Below, piece by piece: positions 46,041 to 58,400 of a stretch of 64,000 nt of DNA. The stretch spans positions 22,601,665 through 22,665,664 of the forward strand of contig OY727100.1 of assembly GCA_963402885.1 (NCBI GenBank), read 5' to 3'. The notes beneath the pieces are model-generated. The model did no database searches. It was not told the origin of the DNA and saw only the letters and a list, made by a program, of their open reading frames with translations. How positions within the stretch are numbered: position 1 is the first letter of the stretch; every line of letters starts with the position of its first letter. Both the position numbers and the translations under genes were made by a program. Source of the stretch: Antedon bifida (taxonomy: Eukaryota > Echinodermata > Crinoidea > Comatulida > Antedonidae).

Positions 46041-46970
46041 GTTCCAGCACGGTTCTTGTCCGGCGCCCGCAAATCAAATCGAACGTGAATAATGATTCGT
46101 TTGCACGACGTGAATTTGCTGGAGTTGCTCCTTGGGCCGGGCGGCAACATTTTCAAGCTTCTATTCGATTAGACGCGTGTCGCTTCGATTTGACGCTTGT
46201 CGCGTGTCGCTTCGATTTGACACTAGTCGCGTGTCGCTTTACGTGCAAATGGTCAGTGTGAAGTTTAGATTGTTGGCGAATTTATATACTTAAGTATATA
46301 CCTAATTTATTTATATATTATTTAAATATTCAAGATTCAAGACATTTTATTGGTCCAATTTAAAATGGACATTTGTTTTGCTTGGCATAATTAAGACAAT
46401 AAACAACAAGAAAAATACATCAAATTGCAAAGGTAATGTTAAAATACTATTTATGCCTATGTTAAAATACTGTGTATATGCCTATGTTAAAATGCTGTGT
46501 ATATGCCTACGTTAAAATACTGTTAAAGTCTGATTAATATGTGACCCGCTTCTTTTGTTGGCTATTATAAAACAATTGTGAATCTGTATCAACAAACACA
46601 ACTTTACATAGAGACCCTTAGCATAGTGGCTTTTAGTAGTAATAGTAATTATGCATTAACTGTGTAATGTTTTAATAGCAGCAGTATAATCTATAAAACG
46701 GATTCTCTCATAATAATAAAAACAATTGACTTAATATTTTAATTTAGACAATATGATAAAGATGGTATAGTAATTAGAAATGCATTAAACATCACGTGAT
46801 ATTCTATTCGTCTGAATTATACATATTGCTTAGTAGTAGGCCTACTAGCCTAGTAATAATGCAGTATAATCTATAAAACGGATTCTCTCATCAATAATAA
46901 AAACAATTGACTTAATAATTAAATTTAGACGATATGATAAAGATGGTATCGTAATTATAACTGCCTTTTT
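46041..46970. repeat. Third, gene-less partial YWTD unit
   Basis: Repeats the unit-start order: CCTGTTCCAGCACGGTTCTT, about three 27-bp units (46,170-46,240), the retroelement-like tail (46,330-46,390), three or four 25-bp units, TGTGACCCGCTTCTTTTGTT and two copies of the 170-bp repeat. It stops at about 46,970 before the 43-bp minisatellite; no third propeller exon was found. Confidence 0.85.
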
Positions 46971-47017
46971 AAAGTCGAATCACCATCTAAAATCAGTTGA
47001 ATATGATTGATTTATTT

Positions 47018-47515
47018 GGGTCTAGGACAACTACCACCCGGACAATTACCCCGGTACAATCACCCTTCTAGGACAACTACCCCCTAGGACAATCACCCTT
47101 CTAGGACAACTACTCCCTGGGACAATCACCTTTCTAGGACAATCACCCCCTAGGACAACTACCCTCTTGGAACAACTACCCCCGGACAACTTTGATCACC
47201 CTTCTAGGACAACTACCCCTGGAAAACTACCCTCTTGGGACAACTACCCCTAGGACAACTACCCCTAGGACAACTACCCCCCGGACAACTACCCCCTAGG
47301 ACAACTACCTCCTAGGACAACTACCTCCTAGGACAATTACCCCTAGGACAACTACCCCCCGGACAACTACCCCCTAGGACAACTACCTCCTAGGACAACT
47401 ACCTCCTAGGACAACTACCCCCTAGGACAACTACCCCCTAGGACAATTACCCCCTAGGACAACTACCTCCTAGGACAATTACCCCTAGGACAACTACCCC
47501 CCGGACAACTTTGAA
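47018..47515. repeat. 16-bp minisatellite GGACAACTACCCCCTA, about 30 copies
   Basis: Units vary between GGACAACTACCCCCTA, GGACAACTACCTCCTA and GGACAATTACCCCTA. The strand asymmetry is complete: the plus strand is A/C-rich, the minus strand T/G-rich with runs of G. Confidence 0.95.
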
Positions 47516-48690
47516 TACTATTGGAATCGTCCTTTGATAAATATTAATAATTTCACAGATAACAAAAACGACAAACTCATCTACGAAATATAATTGTATT
47601 TATTATAACTATTATTAGTAGACTATATCAACAATAATAATAAATATGAACACATATGTGCTATGCTATAATACTTTATACATAAAATATTACTACAAGA
47701 CAAACTGTCCGTGTATCATAGCTCTATTTTGACTAGCATATGCAATTTTTATTTAAATCTAGGTTTGTAGGTATAAATTGCAAAATATATTAAACTAAAA
47801 AAATGTTAAAAATTGGAACTCTCTTATTACAAATATAAATTTGTTTAAGTTATTTTGTGAACATTATGACAGAGGAACCGCATATATTTTTCATTTTAAA
47901 CGTACAAAAACAATCCTGGCTATGGTATAAAATATATGATATTTATGTTAAGTATGATATAATTTAATTTAAAAGAAATTTACTTTTTGTATTAAACATA
48001 ATATTTATACAGTACTTATAAAAGCAAGGTCCAAAAAATAAACTAATTTAAAACTAACTTTAATTACAGTTAATTCTTTCAAAATGTACCTTAGCAAAAA
48101 TACACATTTTTGTATAAAAACAATTGTCTATAGAAAGCACCAAAAACGTAGTATAAAGTATATACCATACTGACTTGCAAGTAAAACCACAATAATCATA
48201 AGAAAAAATAAATATCATTGTGACTGTGTTGAAAGTTAGGGCAAATACAGTGTAACATGTGACACAGTAGTCACACATGTGACACACATGTCAAACTTCA
48301 CCACAGGAATTTGCCTAGATAAAGTAGTACGAAGGTAAAGTCTATCTAAAAAAAACATCATCTTATTTCATACAAAAATACAATGGGAAAAAGTGCGTAC
48401 AGCTAGGAAAGGATTGAGAGCAATTCAGCCTAAATTATCAACAATATAAACATCGTAAAATACTAATTACTAACTAATCAGTTTTAAGCGTTTTAAGCTA
48501 CATTTGAGCTTCTAACAGCCTCAATATTATTGAAATAAGGTATAGCTCATTTTTATAAACGTTAAAGGACAATTTTACCGAGAACCATATTTTAACAAAA
48601 TATTAGGGATGTATATTTGATTTCAGAATAATCGCGAGATTAAGGATATCGCCACACGCGCTTGTCGTACAGCCGTCGCCGTCAATTTGC
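47516..48690. other. Probable 3' region of UBASH3
   Basis: AT-rich, no exon seen. It could hold the 3' UTR of the minus-strand UBASH3 gene; TTTATT words near 47,597 and 47,750 would be AATAAA on that strand. The extent is unknown. Confidence 0.35.
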
Positions 48691-48915
48691 TGTAACGTCA
48701 AACATCAGAGAGGATTTGAACCAAAGCATGTGAGATTGCTAAGAAAGAATGTTTAATTTACTCTAACTATATCATTCTATTTATAGAACATGTACATGCA
48801 TAGTCTTAGTGAGAGCATTTAAAAAAAATTAGAAATCCTGACATCAGAGAGATTTGAACCCATGCCTCTGAGATTGGTAGAGATGCTTCATATTACCATA
48901 AGACTACAACTACGA
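48690..48915 (-). mobile_element. Two tandem tRNA-like SINE heads
   Basis: On the minus strand 48,915-48,840 reads TAGTCTTATGGTAATATGAA (box A-like) and GCATGGGTTCAAATCTCTCT (box B). 48,745-48,697 repeats the second half with CTTTGGTTCAAATCCTCTCT GATGTTT. Both are followed by GATGT and a T-rich/A-rich stretch. Confidence 0.55.
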
Positions 48916-48966
48916 ATGTTTATTTAACCATCACCTACTCCTATTGACATCTAATATGATGGCAGG

Positions 48967-49040
48967 CCTGCAACCCCTTGTCCATGCAACCTCTTGTCCC
49001 TGCAACCCCTTGTCCCTGCAACCCCTTGTCCCTGCAAGAC
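48967..49040. repeat. 16-bp repeat, four copies
   Basis: CCCCTTGTCCCTGCAA repeated four times; the first two units are slightly diverged (CCATGCAACCTCTTGT). Confidence 0.85.
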
Positions 49041-49294
49041 CTGTACTCATAGTTCTGCTCATGCAAACATACTGCGAAACATAGTTCCATAATAATAGAT
49101 ATATTATAGTTATCATTTTTTTGCACAGAAGGCAACAAATTGTTCGCTATAAAAATATAAAATCACTATTAAATAATTATATTTTAAACAATTATGCTTA
49201 AATATCTGAATTTTTATCAATTTATATAATTTGTACATACAAATGTCCTTCCTGCCTATCCTTCTAAAATATCTGTTTTTGTTCAAACTTTGTA

Positions 49295-49456
49295 AAGCTC
49301 TGCCTACACTATCAAACTAGTTCGACAAAAGAAGTATTATGTACCCAAATATGGTAGTGATGTGCCCAAATATGGTAGTGATATGACATCATTATGTCCA
49401 TATATAGACACATCACATTTGTTGTCATATAAAGTTTGATAGTGTAGACAAGGGTT
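49295..49456. mobile_element. Palindromic MITE copy 4
   Basis: AAGCTCTGCCTACACTATCA at the left and TTTGATAGTGTAGACAAGGG at the right, with two CCAAATATGGTAGTGAT(G/A)T units inside. Lies just 3' of the UBASH3 stop codon, so it is probably in that transcript's 3' UTR. Confidence 0.88.
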
Positions 49457-49490
49457 ATAAGTTATAAAATGCTTAATTTGTTTCATTCAT

Positions 49491-52400
49491 TCATTCAGGC
49501 TGCATTATCCTCCAATCAAATCGCGGGTTTGGTCCGTGCGTTAACGTAGGAAAAGGTGGAGGAAACATATCCCAAACTAACATCTCTTTGTATTCCTTTA
49601 GTGCGATTACACCACAGTAAGGTACCTTATAATGAAACAATGTATTATTGTTAAATAAGTTCATTTGGATCTGATAATATAATGTGATAAAAAGTTACAA
49701 TGTATTATGTTATCAATATAGTTATGTGTGATTTTTTAAACTCTTTTAATCAAAATAATATCATCTTGAGATGATCATGAATGATAAAAGAAATATATTG
49801 ATTACTGATTACAAGAGAAATTAGCAATGATAATAATACTGATATCATGATGTCGAATGAAACCCAGATGATAAGGTTGGTGATAATACTAACAATGCTT
49901 TTACACTTTCTACTTATTGATATCATGATGATAATAATGATAATTTGTGATATTAAATGTTGATGATGATACTGGCAATGATAATAATGATGATGATAAT
50001 TAGTAATAATGTTAATAATAATACACTTTCTACTTACCTTCTGAACAATTTTTGTAAATTCCAAGGCTGGCCTTGGGGACAGACCCTGAAGTAAACGTGT
50101 ACACCCATCAAGAGACCCAGCATGCCCAACAATCAGAAAATTGCCTGAAAATAATATACCAAATAATGTTAAGATTTGTTTACAATGTGTATTGAGTTTA
50201 TTAAGAGCATACAGGGACATTGGAACGTACTTCCTCACACTCAATTCCTTGAAAAAGTTTGAGTTTGAGGTGACTAACGAACCATTATATGTAAGTCATT
50301 GCAAATGGAAGTATAGAGCAAAGCTCTGTCTACACTATCAAACTAGTTTGACAAAAAACATGATGATGTGCCCAAATATGGTAGTGATATGCTCAAATAT
50401 GTTAGTGATATGCCCAAATATGGTAGTGATAATATGGCCAAATATGGTAGTGTTATGACATGTCCATATAATTATGGGCACATCACATTTTTTTGTCACA
50501 TAAAGTTTGATAGTGTACACAGAGCGTTAGTTGTCATACTGTACTTAAGTGGTCATACTTATGTTGAGTGTGTACTTAAGCGTTTCATACCTCCATCTTT
50601 GTTATGTTTCAGAATATGCCTCATAAATAGTTCACTCCTCTTGAAGTACGAGTGACAGTTCTCTTGTAGGTTTAGTTGCTGTGGAGTAATGAACGATTTG
50701 TAGTTCGTGTCAACGTTTAAGCCGAATGCTTTCAGTTCCTCGGGCGTCATCCATTTTGGTAGACCAGCTTTAGCCCACGCTAACCACTCGAATAAAGTGA
50801 TATCAATGTTGATCATAACAGAAGGCGGTGTTCCTAGACCTACGAAAAAAACAGTTTCTTTTTATTAATGTTCAGGTGCAAAGATAAATGAGTCAGAATT
50901 AATTTTAATGATTGCTAATTGCAGAAAAAAATAATAAAAAGATAAATAAATTTAAAAAATAAATAATTCCAAAACAATTTTTTTTAAATAAAAAAGAAAA
51001 ATGAGGTAAAAAAAAGTTTAACAAAATTTGTTTTAGGTTGAAAATCAAATTACATAACTAAAAATTACTTAGTCAGTGTACAGGTATCTTATATTGTGTT
51101 TAAATTATTTATGTTATTGACAATTTATTTTTAAATCGTGTGTGGTGGTGGAGATGAAAGGATGGATGGGATGGATTACAAAGGAAGGATGTGGTTTATA
51201 GTAGATAATAGAGAGATTAACATCGTTGAGATATATATGATGAAGATTAAGAAAATAATTGTAAAAAATAGGACAGTGTTGATGTGCTGGATATAATCCA
51301 GATTGCCTTCTTTGGGAGTGTGTGTAGTTTAACCATTTTTTTTGGAGAATTGATGAGAAATACAGAAACAAAAATAAAGACATAACATACCTTTTAGTAT
51401 GGCATCTGCTGTTTGCACACTTCTCAATGCCGGTGACGAGAAGATATATTTAATTTGAATTCCTGCATCCCGCATCGCTTCTCCTGAAAAATTGTAAATG
51501 GTTTTCTTTTTTAAAATTTTATTCAATGTTTTTGCTGATTATAGTAAATTAAATTAATGGTGGTTGCAAGCTTCTAGTGTTTTTGTCAAAGATGAGGTCA
51601 CTTGCCCAAGATGAGGTCACTTGCCCAAGATGAGGTCACTTGCCCAAGATGAGGTCACTTGCCCAAGATGTGGGCACTTGCTCAAGATGAGGTTACTTGC
51701 CCAAGATGAGGTCACTTGCCCAAGATGAGGTCACCTGCCCAAGATGAGGTCACTTGCCCAAGAATCGGATTTTGTATATTGCCATTTATGTATAATTCCA
51801 TTGGTGGAAAGTAAATAGTCATGACCCTTGACCTTATGACCCTTGCCTTGTCTCAGGTCATCTGTTCCACTTAAAGCATAAATAATGTAAACAAATAAAA
51901 TAATAATTGATAATATATAGAACCTTACCGGTCATTCTTGCCTGGAACAAACCCATTTCTGTAATCGGTGAGTCGTGCATAAATGTTTGAGGGCTCCCTG
52001 CTCTATCTGGCACTTGCCGTGGCATGTTTATATTTTTTCTGACATATTTGCCTTTTGAAAAAAAAAAAAGTTAAATCACATTACTTGAAAACTATTACTT
52101 GTAATTCTACCTATTTTTAACCAAGTGGTATATTAACGAACTTAACCAGGGGCGCTGTAACTTGGTGGTTAGCATGGTTGCAATCACATCGTAAGGTCAA
52201 AGTGCAACCCTGACCTACTCATTATATCTTTGTTAAGCGTCTTCTTTAGTTTTCTTTAATAAGCATTTGGTTCCAGACCAAAAATACATGATGATTTGTT
52301 GCATAGGTCAAGTTGGTTCATAGATGATTATGATCAATTAATACTTTTTTATATAACTCCTAAATAAATTCTTGTCATTTGATTGGACGATTGTGGGTGC

Positions 52401-55400
52401 AATAGTATGTATGCACTATTTAATTTTAAAGTACCTTTATCATCAAAGCTAAGACGTATCCACTGCTGTCCAAACGTTATATCAACTCGCTCGGCATGCC
52501 GCACGACAAACAGTTGCCTAGGATCGCTCTTTTTTGGGTTATTTATAGTGATCTAAACAAAAGTAATAATAATTTTATTGTTTTAATCCTGTTTCTGACA
52601 GCTCAAAGTATGTATTATTAATCGTCCTAAGTGTAATTGTCGGTTTGGTGAATAGTTTATCAGTTATTATGCACACATGCATTGTACTTTATGTACACAG
52701 GACCAATGGCTTATTCGTTGCATCCATTGAAAGAAAAGGGCAGTGAGAGAGTGAAGTAATATTGCACAGACAGGTATCGAACCCATGCTTAGCATGCTAG
52801 TCCAATACCCCTTATTACGATTAAAGTGGCTGAACAGAGGCACGAGGCCCCTGGTTTAGGGACGCTAACTGACCCTCTAACGCTGGAAGCCTTGGGCATT
52901 CCTAGCCTTTTACAACATATATTTAATGCCTTTTTATTCCTCCGGGCCCTGTTCAGGAGTCCCATAAGCTTTGGGGCCACTGGGTTTAGCCAGTGAGTGC
53001 TCATGGCCGTTACACCACTGGCCAATCACTCTTACAGTACGCCACCCATGAATATTTGGACCTATTCCTATCTGTTAGTCCATAACATGGGGACAATTCA
53101 ACAGAATATCCATGCAATAATTCTAAGATAACTAATAATAGTACAGTACATTCATGAAAAATGTTGAAATAAACATACAGTATCACTGAATGGTTAAACT
53201 TACATTTTCATACTCTGGGTTTCCCTGCAGCAGTCCTACCGAATTCCTGTATTTACTACTGTGCATCTCGTCTGACCCCATCGCGGGAGCGGGCGGACGG
53301 ACCGGTGGTACTGGAATCAGTTCGCTAGTGGTTTTTGTAATTGGAAATGCTCTATACAAGCAAGATAATGTACTTTAAATAGTGTGTACTTATAGTTGAT
53401 ATAGAACAGGTTTCAATGCACCTGAGTGAATGGTGAGGCAGTGTTTGGAAAGCAGAATTAAGGGCGTTTAGAACCTATAAGGAAATGCTTTACAGTTTAA
53501 TTGGTTTTTATTACAATGCAAAAGACATTAGTGTACAAATTAAGGAAACGACATTATAAACATTAATTCATGCTATCGAGGTAACCTGCATTTTTTTTAA
53601 AAACCCACATTGAGTATAAACCCACCCTAAAATATTTTAGGGTTTTTAAATCTCTGTCTACACTATCAAAGTGTGATGTGCCCACATCACATTTTTTTGT
53701 CATATAAAGTTTGATAGTGTAGACAGAGTTTTATACAGTACTTTTTTAATTAATTTAACATCACCAAAAAAAATAAATAATATAATAATAATAAAATTCT
53801 GCAAACCTATGTAAAGTCCATACGTCTGATTCAGGACATGATTCCAGATAATCTAATGGGAATATTCCGGAACAACCAGTCTTATGGGATACGCCGTAAA
53901 TCCAATCTGGAGTTGATGTTTCGTCATTCTGGTCACGATAGACAAAGTCATCATTTGTTGCTTCTAGTTCCTCCTCTGTTTTTGCTGCTCGGGTATACAA
54001 GACACGATAAACCTATGGAAACCAAGACAAGTTGTCATTCATATCCACTCTAAAACTCTATCAAACTATGTGATGTGGCCAAATATGGTAGTGGTATGAC
54101 ATAGGCACATCACACTTTTTGTCACATAAAGTTTGATAGTGCAGATAGAGCTTTAAAGCTCTGTCTACACTATAAACTAGTTTGACAAAAATATATAATG
54201 TGCCCAAATATGGTAGTAATATGACATCATCCTGTCCATATATGGGCATTTTGTTGTCACATAAAGTTTTATAGTGTAACAGAGCTTAAAATAAGAGGTT
54301 CCTCTGGCCTTAAAACTTCATCCAAAATGGCTCCCATAATTTAGCAAATTAATGTAGATTTGTGTCCCCTGCCCTCATAAATGTCAGCATTACCTGCTGT
54401 GACATCTTAAATGAAGTTTTACATTTGAAATAAAAATTAGTTGAACTTACATCGCCTTTACCCGCTCTAACATCTCTTGAGTAAAGCCTTAATTCCCAGC
54501 GTGCTGATTTATTAACATTGATTTCCTTGGAGAGTTGTTCTAGTTTCTCAAGATGGCTCTGGTGAAATTGATATGCTAATGTAAGATGCAACTGTTTCTT
54601 ATGAGGCTCAAGTTTGATGCCTAAAGGAGAAATTAGGTAACAGAATGTAAAGAAACAAGGAAAAATTGTATTTTCTGTAGACTCTCGTCTCTGTACAATT
54701 CATGTCTTTTAAAAAATAATTCTTTAGATATTTTTAACTGTAATTTTTCTCAATTTAAATGTATTATTAATGAAATTATTTAAATAATCTTTTTTCCATT
54801 TTGTAATATTTATATTGACTCATATTTTATAGTTTAGTTATTTTATTTTCAACCTGTTATTGGTGTTTTACACTGTTGGTTTGAAATAAAGAATAAATTA
54901 TCATGAAATTGTGTGTAAAAACATTAAAAAACACATTGTCAATGAAAAGTTATGTAAGAGATGTACTATATAATGATGTTAAGAGAAATGTACTGTACAG
55001 TATATGGAAATAAAAGTGGGATGAACCCATGTACGACAAAAAAAAACAAGGAAATTGACACTTTCCCTATGTTTGTTCAATCTAACTTAAGGTCACAAAC
55101 TGCTTTTTATGTAAACATAGTATATGGGCTATTGCGATAATTTGTTTGTTTTTAAATGGTAAAAATGTGAAAAATAAGTTGATTTTAATAAGTAAAGAAA
55201 GAAGGAAATTCGAGATTGTTGTTGTTCAAACGATACCTGCAATATTTAATGCTTCGACAGAAAAATCTTGCGCAACCCGTCTCATGTACTCTGCGTTTTC
55301 TTCTTCAATAAACAACCCGATGAAGTTTGCGGCTGCGAAGTATTCAACCGCGATTTGGTCCGGAGCCTCATTTTTCCATCGATCTATAGCTAGCTGGAAT

Positions 55401-58400
55401 GCGTGCGTTACCTGGGCAACCAAACTATCATCACACTGATAGAACATAAACATAGATCAATTTAATGCTTGCAAATCAATAGGCCTTGTGGTGGAACAAG
55501 TTTTCTCGGATAAGGACTATAAACCATAGGTACACAGTTTGCATGTGTGCACTTTAAAGAACCCAGTAGGGGGTTACCCCTGGCGAACTGGTTCAAAAAA
55601 TAGCCCCTGTATCAGGGGGATTACCACCTATCTGATAGGACAGTGATTAATTTACTATTTGTAATCCTTGGCCTCATGTGCCTAAAGACATTCAATAAAA
55701 ATGCTAAAAGTTCGAAACTAAAGAAAAGTAATTATAATGTTAACTGTTATATTTATATTCTTTTACTTGTTCAAGTAAGCTACTCATATTAAGAGTATGA
55801 AATAAAAGCCAGAAATTATCATCAAAATTTACAAACAGAAATGGTACACACACAAAGTAAGCTTTGTCTACACACTTTATGTGACAAAAAAATGTGATGT
55901 GCCCATATATGGACATATGATGTCATATCACTACCCTATTTGGGAACATCACTACCCTATTTAGGCACATCACTACCATATTTGGGCACATCACTACGCT
56001 ATTTGGGCATATCAATACCCTATTTGGGCACATCACTACCCTATTTGGGCATATCACTACCCTATTTGGGCATATCACTACCATATTTAGGCATATCACT
56101 ACCCTATTTGGGCACATCACTACCCTATTTGGGCATATCACTACCCTATTTGGGTATATCACTACCATATTTGGGCATATCACTACTATATTTAGGCATA
56201 TCACTACCCTATTTGGGCACATCACAAACTAGTTTGATAGTGTAAACAGAGCTTTAGGTAAGTTGTAATAAAAAGTAATAACAATTAATTAGTTGAAGAG
56301 TAATTTTCACTTTTGCTATTAAAACAACTGGAGTGTTCTTACTGACATTTCATTTTGTTTAAAAAAAATGTTCTTGTCTTATCTAAAACAGATTGTGGCC
56401 TACACATTTTATAATAGTACTGTGTACAGCCAGCCAAATAAATCTCTTCCTACATTCATTTTTATTAAACTATTCAAACAAATTAAACAGAAATGTTGCT
56501 GACTTTTGAAAGAATTTTGTATTGGAGACGGAAATCCTGTTTCACAAATAACTAACATTACACGATACACTGATTTCAATTATTTAGAAAATGAGTAACA
56601 ATAAGTCACAACTGAACAAATGTGTTGTATTATAAAAGGAAAGAAAGATACGTTATTGTCACAAATTTGAGTTCTTGACACGAAATCACAGTAAATTAAA
56701 ATATAAACATATTTAAAATACTTTTGAGACATAATTTATACTATTGAATTTTGAGTTAAAAAGGTGGGGGACTTATATACATAAATTATACTATTGAATT
56801 TTAAGTTAAAAAGGTTTAATTATACTTTTGAATTTTGAGTTAAAAAGGTGGGGGACTTATATACATAAATTATACTTTTGAATTTTAAGTTGAAAAGATT
56901 TATATACAATGGATTTCTTGCATGTACAGTATTTGTTTTACATACATATTTAGGGAGCAGGCAACTTCCTGATCAAGCTAATATTTGTTGACTTTAAAAA
57001 AAAAAAAAATATAGTAGTTAATTTTCAGTACTGTATAGCAAAGGTATTAGTATTGAAGTTCACCCAATTTCTGTAAATTTTGAGTTAATTACATTTGGCT
57101 AGTTCAAGATTTTTACAAAAAGTAAATTTGAAAATGGAGATCTACATAATGATCTGCTTTCCCACAGTTTCTATCTATTTTCTAACAAAATCATAAGTAT
57201 TTAAACCAAGATACTATTACATAGATAACATACCTTATTATCTACTATATCAATATAGATAATATTGTAGTATTTGAGAAATGATAAAATATTAATAAGA
57301 GGTAGTACAGTATATTGATACTGTAGAGGTAGTACAGTATATTGATAAGAGGTAGTACAGTATATTGATACTGTAGAGGTAGTACAGTATATTGATAAGA
57401 GGTAGTACAGTATATTGATACTGTAACTGTTACCTTACCATGTTTGTTGGCACATTTTCTTAGAAAACAATTATTTATTTGCATTTTTACATATAATAAC
57501 ATGCATGGGTTCATATAGTTATCCAATTCAACTAAACTGTGTTTTTAAGGGATCATGCAAATATTATTTTATTTATTTATTTATTTCATTTATTTATTTC
57601 ATTTCCCAACCAATAGTGAACTCATGGTTCACCACTTACAGGAGGGAACACAGACAAACACATACAATAACAAATATTAAACTAAACTACTAACAATGTT
57701 GCGAAACTTACAGAAATTATTACTAAAGATATCTAACTCAGGGTTTCTTAAAGTAAAAGAATTATAAGTTTGACTTAATCTATTAATAAAACCATTTTTT
57801 AAAACATTTACTCTACAAACAGTAGTACTGCAGTAACTATATTTTTTTACTGCAAAAATGTATAGTTTATGAGTCAGTCACTGCAGTAAACAATATGATT
57901 AGCTAAAAAGAGAGCTTTGTAAAAATAATCAAATGAACAGGTTAAGGCTATACAAAATGTAGTTTCTGCAGTAACTGCAGTACAAATGTTGCTCCCTGAA
58001 TAAAAACAATGAAGTACTTACTGTAAAGAATGAGCAGAGAGTGACATGTGGTAGAAGGCTATGTGCTCCATTACGACCTACTTCAATTAGAGATTTGTCC
58101 CAAAATGTTTCGAGTTCTTCCGCAAACGGGCCAACAGGACATGCGTACATGATGAACTCACGCGCAGTGTGCTCGTCCAGTGTGCTATCCTCAAGATGAT
58201 TCAGTAGCCTTTGAAAAATAAAATGTTAAAACAAGAATTGTTAAAAAAAGTTTGAATGTAATAATTGCAATTAGGTGACTGCTATGGTTCCTGACAGAAC
58301 ACAAAGCCATCCTGTCTAACAGAGGAAAATGGCGTGGAAAATAGTGAAAATTAGCGTCAGGTCGCAAGATGACAGGCAAAACTCTAATGGTTCCTGAATT

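Noticed and set aside
55923-56245. 100-codon ORFs on both strands (repeated PNRVVIC and YLGISLP).
   Set aside because: They come from the stop-free 21-bp unit inside a MITE.
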